Shown piece by piece: positions 1-5,990 of a DNA stretch of 8,294 nucleotides. The position numbers were made by a program, and so were the translations under genes. The stretch covers positions 473 to 8,766 of the forward strand of contig FR900152.1 in assembly GCA_000437755.1 (NCBI GenBank), read 5' to 3'. Numbering within the stretch: the stretch's first letter is position 1; each line of letters begins with the position of its first letter. The notes below the pieces were generated by a model. That model saw only the letters and a program-made list of their open reading frames with translations. It ran no database searches and had not been told where the DNA came from. Source of the DNA: Roseburia sp. CAG:303. Lineage in GTDB: Bacteria > Bacillota > Clostridia > Lachnospirales > Lachnospiraceae.

Positions 1-171
1 TCAAAGTATAAAGGCTGCAGTGTACAGGAGTTCCGTTTTGCCCTGAGTGAGGAAATCCGGCAACAGATATTTTTTGCCGGTTTCGTGAAAACAGTCGAAA
101 ATGGTATAAAATCACAACGTATCCTCAGAGCCTTAAAACAATTGATTTACCGTCAGGGATATCATCTATAA
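1..171 (+). CDS. 3' end of an unrecognised gene (5' truncated by window edge)
   Basis: Frame 1 is open from the first base to a TAA at 169-171, giving the last 56 residues of a protein. The tail is basic and mostly helical in character: it contains an EFRFALSEEIRQQIFF stretch and ends in IYRQGYHL. I do not recognise the family, and no catalytic motif is visible. The reading frame is only moderately supported. It is the longest open frame here, it has plausible amphipathic composition, and its end lies 38 bases from the end of the convergent cassette gene. No hairpin terminator can be seen between the two 3' ends. The start and most of the protein lie outside the window, so no function is assigned. 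It could also be the remnant of a decayed gene. Confidence 0.5.
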   Translation, partial: SKYKGCSVQEFRFALSEEIRQQIFFAGFVKTVENGIKSQRILRALKQLIYRQGYHL

Positions 172-209
172 AGTTGTAAAGTGGTACATTTATATAAAGT
201 GCATATTAT

Positions 210-887
210 TCAAGCAATAACTTCACTAACCACATCTTGCACTTTCTCCGACTGTATAAGCATCCTCATTTTCTCATCCCCACCTTCAACCTCAGGCTTA
301 CCACACCTAAGACTCTCTGGATGCTCCGACACACAGCAATCCTTATACCAGCACTCACCCATAAGCTGCCCCTTAACAGACCACTTCTCGTTTTGTGTAA
401 ATTCACCCACCAATGATTTCATCACTCGCTCTGTAGAATATCTCTTAAACCCTGCCAAATACTGTAATGTCTTCTCATCATCAATCTTTGATAAGTTGAT
501 TCTATGGTTCTCAATTGCCGATAAAACCGCTTCCCGGATTTTGATTTTATCTGTCTTTCCGGTGCCTGTCCATTCCACCAGCTTGTCAAAGGCAAGAATC
601 AGGTATTCAAAACAAATCATATCCAGAATTATAATCTCCCCTTCTGCCTTATCTGCTATTGATTTCAACATACGATACTTGTTACGAATATCCTGATTAT
701 CAACCACATAATCAAATGCAATATAATACTTATCGTCCTCTTTAATCTCTAGATCCAACAATGCATCCAATAAGCACTGATTGCTTTCTTTACTTTCGAC
801 TACAAGTGTACCATCAAAAAAAAGTTGGTTAACCAATTTCCAGAAGTGAAGTCCAGCACCGGTATCTTCTGTCCATAAATATTTCAT
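210..887 (-). CDS. RloB/Toprim-like protein with cysteine-containing C-terminal region (cassette gene 3)
   Basis: This is a 225-residue protein, the last gene of the three-gene cassette. The N-terminal ~110 residues look like a RloB/DUF4276-type Toprim fold. There is a strand followed by an acidic pair and a helix (LWTED at 4-8, then GAGLHFWKLV). A second strand carries D59 and D63 (YIAFDYVVDN). A third is followed by CFE (92-94) in ICFEYLILAF, which resembles the FE-hydrophobic-LL-x-F signature I associate with RloB proteins. The C-terminal ~110 residues are unfamiliar and contain C179, C184, C185 and C195, a possible metal site. There is no signal peptide or membrane segment, so it is presumably cytoplasmic. 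Its ATG lies one base after the stop of the ATPase gene, with GAGGAA seven bases upstream, so translation is probably coupled. RloB/Toprim proteins often pair with ATPases in restriction-linked or defence loci; a nuclease role here is inference. The domain call comes from motif reading by eye and needs structural confirmation. Confidence 0.8.
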   Translation of the reverse strand: MKYLWTEDTGAGLHFWKLVNQLFFDGTLVVESKESNQCLLDALLDLEIKEDDKYYIAFDYVVDNQDIRNKYRMLKSIADKAEGEIIILDMICFEYLILAFDKLVEWTGTGKTDKIKIREAVLSAIENHRINLSKIDDEKTLQYLAGFKRYSTERVMKSLVGEFTQNEKWSVKGQLMGECWYKDCCVSEHPESLRCGKPEVEGGDEKMRMLIQSEKVQDVVSEVIA

Positions 888-888
888 A

Positions 889-1290
889 TCACAGTTCCTC
901 TTCCAATGTTATCCTGTTTTTATCAAACTTCAGCACCTTAAAACTTTTGTCAGATACATTAAGTCCGTCACAATTACGCAAAAAAAGCATATACTGGTTT
1001 GATAACTCAAAATTAATGAATCTCCTGACATCATCATTAATCAGACAATCTGCATTATCTATTACAATAAAACTATCTCTACACTGTTTTATTGCTTCAA
1101 AAAAATCATCTGATTTGTAATTAAATAACTTGATTGCTTTGTATTCATCTGTCAATCTTATATCTTCCAACATTTCATAGAGTACTGTTTTTCCGGTACC
1201 ACTGTCTCCACCAACAAGAGTAATTCTGTCATCAAATTCCAAATCGTATGAAAATGGAGCTGCTTTGAATATAATACTTTTATAAATCAT
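889..1290 (-). CDS. Minimal P-loop ATPase (cassette gene 2)
   Basis: This is a 133-residue protein with a clear Walker A motif, GGDSGTGKT at 27-35, preceded by the beta-strand ITLV. The arrangement is typical of ABC/AAA-type ATPases that begin with a short strand pair before the P-loop. A Walker B-like strand is at 74-81 (FIVIDNAD): D78 is present but is followed by N79 rather than the usual catalytic glutamate. A later strand ending in RN (YMLFLRN, 100-106) could serve as sensor 1. There is no ABC signature, coiled coil or helical lid, so only the nucleotide-binding core is present. I chose the ATG at 1290 because AGGAG lies eight bases upstream (1299-1303). An in-frame ATG at 1344 would add 18 residues and lacks comparable support. 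The start overlaps the end of the DUF4869-like gene by 11 bases, and the stop is one base from the next start. It probably acts as a regulator or effector-controlling partner of its neighbours (inference). Confidence 0.88.
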   Translation of the reverse strand: MIYKSIIFKAAPFSYDLEFDDRITLVGGDSGTGKTVLYEMLEDIRLTDEYKAIKLFNYKSDDFFEAIKQCRDSFIVIDNADCLINDDVRRFINFELSNQYMLFLRNCDGLNVSDKSFKVLKFDKNRITLEEEL

Positions 1291-1732
1291 CCGCTTCTCT
1301 CCTCTCATACTCCTTACTCCACCAAGCATTATAACCTCTGCCACCGGTAACTATATCAGCATCATTAAATCTGATTTTTGCATCATCCGGAATATCAAAA
1401 AGTGTTGGTCTTGACATATATATCTTTATATTATCCATAGTAAAAATAATTCTAAGCACATTCGGACCACATTCCTCAACATTTACCACCTTATCAGGAT
1501 GCTTCACAATATTAAGTAATGTCTTGCAGCCTGATGATAAATTACGGATTGTTCCTAAACCATATTTTGTTTCTATATGCTTGTCTGGTGTCAACTTAGC
1601 CTCATCAACCTGCCAGATTAAATCAATTTCTTTTTGTGACATCTCTTCATTTCCGGTATTCAAATTAAAATACAAGTCATTCCTGATTATCCAATTTTTT
1701 GAATCACTCTTATTTGTATATATATCTATCAT
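1280..1732 (-). CDS. DUF4869-like hypothetical protein (cassette gene 1)
   Basis: This is a 150-residue soluble protein, the first gene of the cassette. It opens MIDIYTN, and its middle has a run (YGLGTIRNLSSGCKTLLNI at 57-75, then a CGPN at 88-91 followed by a hydrophobic strand and NIKIYMSRP) that recalls the LG-I, LSGG-KTL and CG-N pattern I remember for DUF4869 proteins of gut Clostridia. The C-terminus adds a GGRGYNAWWSKEYE tail (130-143) that I do not recognise. The SSGCKT stretch resembles a P-loop only superficially and lacks its glycine spacing. The ATG at 1732 has GGGAG nine bases upstream. The gene overlaps the ATPase gene by 11 bases. Function is unknown; possible roles are a sensor or an inhibitor of its cassette partners (inference). 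The family match is from memory and was not searched. Confidence 0.82.
   Translation of the reverse strand: MIDIYTNKSDSKNWIIRNDLYFNLNTGNEEMSQKEIDLIWQVDEAKLTPDKHIETKYGLGTIRNLSSGCKTLLNIVKHPDKVVNVEECGPNVLRIIFTMDNIKIYMSRPTLFDIPDDAKIRFNDADIVTGGRGYNAWWSKEYERREADDL
1299..1303 (-). promoter_or_regulatory. Ribosome binding site that fixes the ATPase start
   Basis: On the minus strand AGGAG sits eight bases before the ATG at 1290, inside the end of the upstream gene. This favours the shorter 133-residue ATPase over the in-frame start at 1344 and implies translational coupling with the DUF4869-like gene. Confidence 0.75.
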
Positions 1733-1822
1733 TTGATGTTACTCCCTTTCGTTGTCACTTTCCTGCCATGCACCAATCCCCATATGTATCACCTGCTCAC
1801 CTCAAATTCCTATTTATACAAA
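1733..1822 (-). other. Cassette leader between the guaA terminator and the first cassette gene
   Basis: This short leader must hold the cassette's own promoter if the guaA terminator is efficient. I see GGGAG at 1742-1746 as the ribosome binding site. Only weak promoter-like hexamers are present: a TTGAGG followed about 14 bases later by an AT-rich hexamer, and a TATAAA close to the terminator tail with no good -35. No confident sigma-A promoter can be named, so expression may be low, regulated, or dependent on read-through from guaA. Confidence 0.4.
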
Positions 1823-1856
1823 ACCGAGAGTCCACCCTTTGGGGCATCCTCTCGGT
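1813..1856 (-). terminator. Intrinsic terminator of guaA
   Basis: Read on the minus strand, ACCGAGAG (1856-1849) pairs perfectly with CTCTCGGT (1830-1823), enclosing an 18-base loop that can form a short CCC/GGG inner pairing. A T-rich stretch beginning TTTTG follows. It lies just after the guaA stop codon and ahead of the three-gene cassette, so it should separate the two transcription units, although the U-tract is short and interrupted. Confidence 0.75.
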
Positions 1857-1868
1857 CTTATATGCATT

Positions 1869-3443
1869 CTATTCAAACTCAATCGTACCCGGTGGTTTAC
1901 TCGTCAAATCATAGAATACCCTGTTTACCCCTCTTACTTCATTTATGATTCTGCTCATGACGGTCTGCAGTACGGCGAATGGAATTTCTGCACTTTCTGC
2001 GGTCATGAAGTCTATGGTGTTGACTGCACGCAGTGCCACGGCATAGTCGTAGGTTCTCTCGTCACCCATGACACCTACGGAACGCATGTTTGTGAGTGCT
2101 GCGAAGTACTGGTTCGGCATCCATGCCGGTGCTTTTCCGTTTTCCTTTTCGTATTCTGCTGCCGCCTTGTCTACTTCTTCCCGGTAGATGGCATCGGCAT
2201 CCTGCACGATTCTGACTTTATCGGCACTTACTTCGCCGATGATACGGATTCCAAGTCCCGGTCCCGGGAATGGCTGACGGAATACCAGATGTTTTGGAAG
2301 TCCCAGTTCCAATCCGGCTTTCCGCACTTCGTCCTTGAATAAGTCGCGGAGCGGTTCAATGATTTCCTTGAAATCAACGAAATCAGGAAGTCCGCCTACG
2401 TTGTGGTGGGATTTGATGACTGCGGATTCACCGCCGAGTCCGGATTCTACCACGTCCGGATAGATCGTTCCCTGTGCAAGAAATTCTACCGCACCGATTT
2501 TCTTTGCTTCTTCTTCAAATACACGGATGAATTCTTCACCGATGATTTTTCGCTTTGCTTCCGGTTCTGTCACGCCGGCAAGCTTGCTGTAATATCTTTC
2601 CTGTGCGTTGACACGGATAAAGTTTAAGTCGAACTGGCCATTTGGTCCGAATACATTTTCTACTTCATCTCCCTCGTCTTTCCGGAGAAGACCGTGGTCT
2701 ACGAATACACAGGTCAGCTGTTTTCCGATTGCTCTGGATAAAAGTCCTGCTGCCACAGAGGAATCCACACCGCCGGACAGGGCAAGGAGTACTTTTCCAT
2801 CGCCTACCTTCTTGCGGATTTCTTCGATGGTATTTTCCACAAACGCATCCATCTTCCAGTCTGCCTTACATCCACATACTTTCAGTACAAAGTTCTCAAG
2901 CATCTTTGTTCCTTCCTGTGTGTGAAGTACTTCCGGATGGAACTGGATGGCATACAGTTTCTTCTCTGTATTTTCTGCTGCTGCTACCGGACAGTCTGCC
3001 GTGTGGGCAACGATTTTAAATCCCGGTGCCGGTTTTGAGATATAATCAAAATGGCTCATCCATACGATGGTCTTTTCTGACACATTGTGGAATAAATCAC
3101 TGCCATTGTCTACAAATGTCTCTGTCTTTCCATATTCCCTGACCGGAGCTTTCTCTACGGTTCCGCCCAGTACATACTGCATCAGCTGTGCACCGTAGCA
3201 GAGACCGAGTACCGGAATCCCCAGTTCAAACAGCTCCTTTGTATAAGTAGGTGCTCCCTCTTCATAACAGCTGTTTGGTCCGCCTGTCAGGATAATTCCC
3301 TTCGGGTTCATATCTTTAATCTGCTGCAAATTTGTCCTGTAAGAATAGATTTCGCAGTATACATTGCACTCTCTGACACGTCTTGCCACGAGCTGGTTAT
3401 ACTGTCCGCCGAAATCAATGACAATAATCTTTTCTTCCTTCAC
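1869..3443 (-). CDS. guaA: GMP synthase (glutamine-hydrolysing)
   Basis: It converts XMP, ATP and glutamine to GMP in the cytoplasm, the last step of de novo guanine nucleotide synthesis. The product is 524 residues, normal for the family. The N-terminal class I glutamine amidotransferase domain (about 1-190) has the catalytic cysteine in GLCYGAQ (C82) and the His/Glu pair in FHPE (H169, E171). The ATP pyrophosphatase domain follows, with the PP-loop LSGGVDSS at 222-229. The C-terminal dimerisation domain ends in the typical PPGTIEFE. I chose the GTG at 3443 because AAGGAG lies seven bases upstream and the protein then begins KEEKIIVIDFGGQ as family members do. The open frame extends 35 codons further upstream, but that region contains the promoter. 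It is transcribed as a single gene, divergent from argF and ended by a hairpin. No purine riboswitch fits in the roughly 48-base leader. Confidence 0.98.
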   Translation of the reverse strand: MKEEKIIVIDFGGQYNQLVARRVRECNVYCEIYSYRTNLQQIKDMNPKGIILTGGPNSCYEEGAPTYTKELFELGIPVLGLCYGAQLMQYVLGGTVEKAPVREYGKTETFVDNGSDLFHNVSEKTIVWMSHFDYISKPAPGFKIVAHTADCPVAAAENTEKKLYAIQFHPEVLHTQEGTKMLENFVLKVCGCKADWKMDAFVENTIEEIRKKVGDGKVLLALSGGVDSSVAAGLLSRAIGKQLTCVFVDHGLLRKDEGDEVENVFGPNGQFDLNFIRVNAQERYYSKLAGVTEPEAKRKIIGEEFIRVFEEEAKKIGAVEFLAQGTIYPDVVESGLGGESAVIKSHHNVGGLPDFVDFKEIIEPLRDLFKDEVRKAGLELGLPKHLVFRQPFPGPGLGIRIIGEVSADKVRIVQDADAIYREEVDKAAAEYEKENGKAPAWMPNQYFAALTNMRSVGVMGDERTYDYAVALRAVNTIDFMTAESAEIPFAVLQTVMSRIINEVRGVNRVFYDLTSKPPGTIEFE

Positions 3444-3450
3444 GCTAATT

Positions 3451-3456
3451 CTCCTT
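3451..3456 (-). promoter_or_regulatory. guaA ribosome binding site, supports GTG start
   Basis: AAGGAG on the minus strand lies seven bases before the GTG at 3443. The upstream in-frame ATG near 3548 is on the far side of the predicted promoter -10, so it could not be on the transcript. Confidence 0.85.
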
Positions 3457-3497
3457 TTAAGCTTAGTGTTTAATACTTCTTTATTGTAAGTGTTTTT

Positions 3498-3526
3498 ATT
3501 ATAGATAATCTTTCCCGAAAAGTCAA
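3498..3526 (-). promoter_or_regulatory. Sigma-A promoter of guaA
   Basis: On the minus strand TTGACT (3526-3521) and TATAAT (3503-3498) are separated by exactly 17 bases, a near-perfect sigma-A promoter. The start of transcription is expected about 3491, giving a leader of about 48 bases to the GTG. That leaves no room for an aptamer-type riboswitch. Confidence 0.88.
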
Positions 3527-3586
3527 CTTCACAGTCTGAAAAAAACAAATCCGTTTTCCTGCTCCCCTGGGGCTGCCAAAAAACAG
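3527..3586. promoter_or_regulatory. Spacer between divergent guaA and argF promoters, with palindrome
   Basis: Sixty bases separate the two -35 elements. They contain the short perfect palindrome CCCCTGGGG (3564-3572) within GCTCCCCTGGGGCTGCC, which could be a regulator site. It does not resemble an ArgR box, and I see no clear ArgR site near the argF promoter. Whether any protein binds here is unknown. Confidence 0.35.
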
Positions 3587-3615
3587 TTGTAAAGGGCAGT
3601 AAAGTAGGCTATAAT
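3587..3615 (+). promoter_or_regulatory. Sigma-A promoter of the argF-birA-dus operon
   Basis: TTGTAA (3587-3592) and TATAAT (3610-3615) are 17 bases apart. The -10 is perfect and the -35 matches four of six consensus bases. Transcription should start near 3622, about 44 bases before the argF start. This is the only good promoter I see for the downstream plus-strand genes. Confidence 0.83.
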
Positions 3616-3650
3616 AATAGGTAAAACAGCAGAAAAGACTGAAAAACATG

Positions 3651-3656
3651 AAAGGA
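3651..3656 (+). promoter_or_regulatory. argF ribosome binding site, decides the start
   Basis: AAAGGA lies nine bases before the ATG at 3666. The in-frame ATG at 3648 overlaps this region and has no good Shine-Dalgarno match of its own, so the 332-residue form is preferred over the 338-residue one. Confidence 0.65.
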
Positions 3657-3665
3657 TTAAGACTT

Positions 3666-4664
3666 ATGAATTTAAAAGGAAGACATTTTTTAACATTAAA
3701 AGATTATACCCCGGAGGAAATCCAGTATCTGGTAGATTTCTCCGCTTATTTAAAGGATAAAAAGAAGAAAGGGATATTAGTTGACGAATTAAAGGGAAAG
3801 AATGTTGCCCTGATTTTTGAAAAGACAAGCACAAGAACCCGCTGCTCTTTTGAAGTTGCGGCACATGATCTCGGCATGGGTACTACCTACCTTGACCCGT
3901 CAGGCTCTCAGTTTGGAAAGAAAGAAAGCATTGCTGATACAGCAAGAGTTCTCGGACGTATGTACGAAGGGATTGAGTACCGCGGATTCGGACAGGAAAT
4001 CGTGGAAGAACTTGCCAGATATGCCGGGGTCCCGGTATGGAACGGACTGACCAATGAAGACCATCCGACTCAGATGATTGCCGATTTACTGACGATTCAG
4101 GAGCATAAGGGCAGCTTTAAAGGACTGAAGTTTGTATACATGGGTGACGCCCGCTACAATATGGGAAATGCACTGATGATTGCCTGCTCGAAGATGGGCA
4201 TTGATTTTGTTGCATGTGCACCAAAGAGCTACTTCCCGAACGAAGCCCTGGTAAAAGAATGTGAAGAATATGCCAAAGCTTCCGGTTCAACCATTACCCT
4301 GACCGATGATGTCATGGCAGGAACAAAGGATGCCGACGTGATTTATACCGATGTATGGGTTTCCATGGGCGAGCCGGACGAAGTATGGGCAGAGCGAATC
4401 AAAGATCTTCTTCCATATCAGGTAAACAAAGCCGCTATGGACAATGCAAAGAAGGATGCGATCTTTATGCACTGTCTCCCGGCTTTCCACGATTTAAAGA
4501 CAAAAATCGGCAGCGAAATCAGTGAGAAATTCGGACTGGATGAAATGGAAGTAACTGACGAAGTATTTGAATCTTCCCAGTCCGTTGTATTTGATGAGGC
4601 AGAGAACAGAATGCATTCCATCAAGGCTGTTATGGCAGCTACTTTAGGAATGGAAATGAAATAA
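3666..4664 (+). CDS. argF: Ornithine carbamoyltransferase
   Basis: It transfers the carbamoyl group from carbamoyl phosphate to ornithine to give citrulline and phosphate (arginine synthesis, or the reverse in arginine breakdown); cytoplasmic, usually a trimer. The 332-residue product has all diagnostic motifs: carbamoyl-phosphate site STRTR (55-59), HPTQ (133-136), the ornithine-side DVWVSMGEP (229-237), the catalytic HCLP (269-272), and ENRMHSIKAV near the C-terminus. The sequence is full length with no frame disruption. The ATG at 3666 is chosen from the ribosome binding site and the usual MNLKGRHFL opening. Anabolic (ArgF) and catabolic (ArcB) enzymes cannot be separated by motif alone. 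No arginine deiminase or carbamate kinase gene lies nearby, so argF is the safer name. It is first gene of a probable six-gene operon; the next gene starts ten bases after its stop. Confidence 0.97.
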   Translation: MNLKGRHFLTLKDYTPEEIQYLVDFSAYLKDKKKKGILVDELKGKNVALIFEKTSTRTRCSFEVAAHDLGMGTTYLDPSGSQFGKKESIADTARVLGRMYEGIEYRGFGQEIVEELARYAGVPVWNGLTNEDHPTQMIADLLTIQEHKGSFKGLKFVYMGDARYNMGNALMIACSKMGIDFVACAPKSYFPNEALVKECEEYAKASGSTITLTDDVMAGTKDADVIYTDVWVSMGEPDEVWAERIKDLLPYQVNKAAMDNAKKDAIFMHCLPAFHDLKTKIGSEISEKFGLDEMEVTDEVFESSQSVVFDEAENRMHSIKAVMAATLGMEMK

Positions 4665-4674
4665 GAGGTCTGAA

Positions 4675-4965
4675 ATGGCAAAAAATACTTTTCGGCGCAG
4701 CAGCTGGAGACAGCGCGGTATGGTTATTGATTTTATCAATATTATTCTGAGTGTACTGATTTTAATCGCAGGATTATTTCTTGTGATTAATCTGCGGAAA
4801 TATCTTTTTATGTTTCCTGTGATATTTCTGCTTGCAGCCATCATGAACGGCTGTCTGGGAATAAAACGTTATAAGATGGATGAATATATGGCATGCATTA
4901 TTTCCTTTCTGGCTGCTGCCATCCTGATCGGATTCAGTATATTTTCACTCATCGTTATCTTATGA
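4675..4965 (+). CDS. Small three-helix membrane protein
   Basis: This is a 96-residue protein with a basic N-terminus (MAKNTFRRSSWRQR) and three hydrophobic segments at about 17-40, 44-63 and 72-96. The basic start suggests a cytoplasmic N-terminus. There are no catalytic motifs and no cleavable signal. It starts ten bases after the argF stop, with AGAGG just upstream of the ATG, so it is co-transcribed with argF. I cannot assign it to a named family with confidence. Its position between argF and birA does not reveal a role; a transporter function is unlikely from size alone. The short gap and clean reading frame make it a real gene. Confidence 0.85.
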   Translation: MAKNTFRRSSWRQRGMVIDFINIILSVLILIAGLFLVINLRKYLFMFPVIFLLAAIMNGCLGIKRYKMDEYMACIISFLAAAILIGFSIFSLIVIL

Positions 4966-5006
4966 TGCCGGGGAAACCCTGCAGTTATCTCACTAAGGAG
5001 TATACT

Positions 5007-5990
5007 ATGAAATCAAAAGTTCTTGAATTATTAAAACATTCGGATGATTATGTTTCAGGTCAGAGGATTTGTGAACAGCTGGGAGTCTCCCGCACTGCCG
5101 TATGGAAGGTCATGAACCGTCTCCGGGAAGAAGGCTATGTGATTGACTCCGTGAACAACAAAGGATATAAACTCCTTTCCTGTCCGGATCTTCTTTCGGA
5201 AGATCTGATCTCATCTTCCCTTCACGAACGGCAGACAGATTTTATCCGGAAGGTTGTTTATCTTCCGGATGTTGATTCTACAAATACTTATGCAAAGTCT
5301 GCGGCGGAACATGGTCTGCCAGACCGCACCCTTGTAACCGCAGACCGGCAGACCAGCGGAAAAGGCAGGCGTGGAAGGAGTTTTTCTTCTCCCGGCGGTG
5401 TCGGCATTTTTATGACATTATTGTTAAAACCAGATATTCCGCCGCTAAAGGCATCCATGCTTACCCTTCCTGCGGGAATGGCAGTATGTCAGGCACTCCG
5501 TGAAATAACCGGAATTCCTGCCATGATTAAATGGCCGAATGATATTGTGATAAACGGAAAGAAAATCTGCGGAATCCTTACGGAAATGAGTGCGGAGATG
5601 GATTCCATCAATCATATCGTGATCGGCATCGGCATTAATGTAAATAATCCGGAATTTCCAGAAGATATCCGGCAGGTTGCCACATCCGCCCTGTTAGAAA
5701 CCGGAAAGCCATTCCGCAGAAGCGAGATTATCGCAGGTGTGATGGCATGGTTTGAAAAATATTATAATACTTTTCTTCAGACTTCTGATTTATCATTACT
5801 GAAGGAAGAGTACAATTCTCTTATGATTAATACAAATAGAAAGGTACTGGTAATCCGTCCGGATGAGCAATACGAAGCCATCGCCAGATCCATTGATGAT
5901 GACGGCGAACTCATCATTGAACGGGACGGCGTAAGGGCAAAGGTTCTGTCCGGCGAAGTATCGGTACGAGGTGTTTATGGATATGTATAA
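5007..5990 (+). CDS. birA: Bifunctional biotin protein ligase / biotin operon repressor
   Basis: It activates biotin to biotinyl-AMP and attaches it to the target lysine of biotin carboxyl carrier proteins; in this class the enzyme also represses biotin genes. The 327-residue product has a winged helix-turn-helix at about 1-58 (VSGQRICEQLGVSRTAVWKVMNRLREEGY), then the ligase domain with STNTYA (91-96), the biotinyl-AMP loop GKGRRGRSF (118-126), KWPNDI (175-180) and KKICGILTEM (185-194). A C-terminal SH3-like domain ends in SGEVSVRGVYGYV. The ATG at 5007 is set by AAGGAG six bases upstream; the frame is open earlier but without a suitable start signal. The family's usual tryptophan after GRGRRGR is phenylalanine here. 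It sits 41 bases after the membrane protein gene and overlaps the next gene. No biotin synthesis or transport genes are in the window, so any regulatory targets are elsewhere. Confidence 0.97.
   Translation: MKSKVLELLKHSDDYVSGQRICEQLGVSRTAVWKVMNRLREEGYVIDSVNNKGYKLLSCPDLLSEDLISSSLHERQTDFIRKVVYLPDVDSTNTYAKSAAEHGLPDRTLVTADRQTSGKGRRGRSFSSPGGVGIFMTLLLKPDIPPLKASMLTLPAGMAVCQALREITGIPAMIKWPNDIVINGKKICGILTEMSAEMDSINHIVIGIGINVNNPEFPEDIRQVATSALLETGKPFRRSEIIAGVMAWFEKYYNTFLQTSDLSLLKEEYNSLMINTNRKVLVIRPDEQYEAIARSIDDDGELIIERDGVRAKVLSGEVSVRGVYGYV

Noticed and set aside
177..201. Short direct repeat TAAAGTG spaced 18 bases apart between convergent genes
   Set aside because: Only two copies of seven bases in an AT-rich spacer; not enough for a binding-site array, attachment site or CRISPR.
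174..202. Possible promoter after the first partial gene (TTGTAA with nearby TATAAA); the ten bases AGTTGTAAAG also occur at the argF -35
   Set aside because: The spacing is 13 bases, too short, and it would drive antisense transcription into the cassette. The shared short string looks like chance.
181..696. 171-residue plus-strand open frame opposite the RloB/Toprim-like gene
   Set aside because: It is antisense to a well-supported coding gene that has a ribosome binding site and coupled start; the translation is serine-rich and low complexity with no recognisable domain.
1470..1570. SSGCKT in the DUF4869-like protein as a second P-loop
   Set aside because: It lacks the GxxxxGK[ST] spacing and there is no matching Walker B strand.
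1752..2342. 196-residue plus-strand open frame opposite guaA
   Set aside because: It is antisense to the highly conserved guaA C-terminal domain. Its cysteine-rich look is an artefact of reading guaA codons backwards.
2608..3019. Two overlapping plus-strand open frames opposite guaA
   Set aside because: Both are shadows of the guaA coding strand, with no ribosome binding site and no family resemblance.
3444..3497. Purine riboswitch in the guaA leader
   Set aside because: The leader from the predicted transcription start is only about 48 bases and has no aptamer-like helices.
3444..3548. N-terminal extension of GuaA by 35 residues
   Set aside because: The extension contains the -10 and -35 elements of the guaA promoter, so it would not be transcribed; the GTG at 3443 has a strong ribosome binding site.
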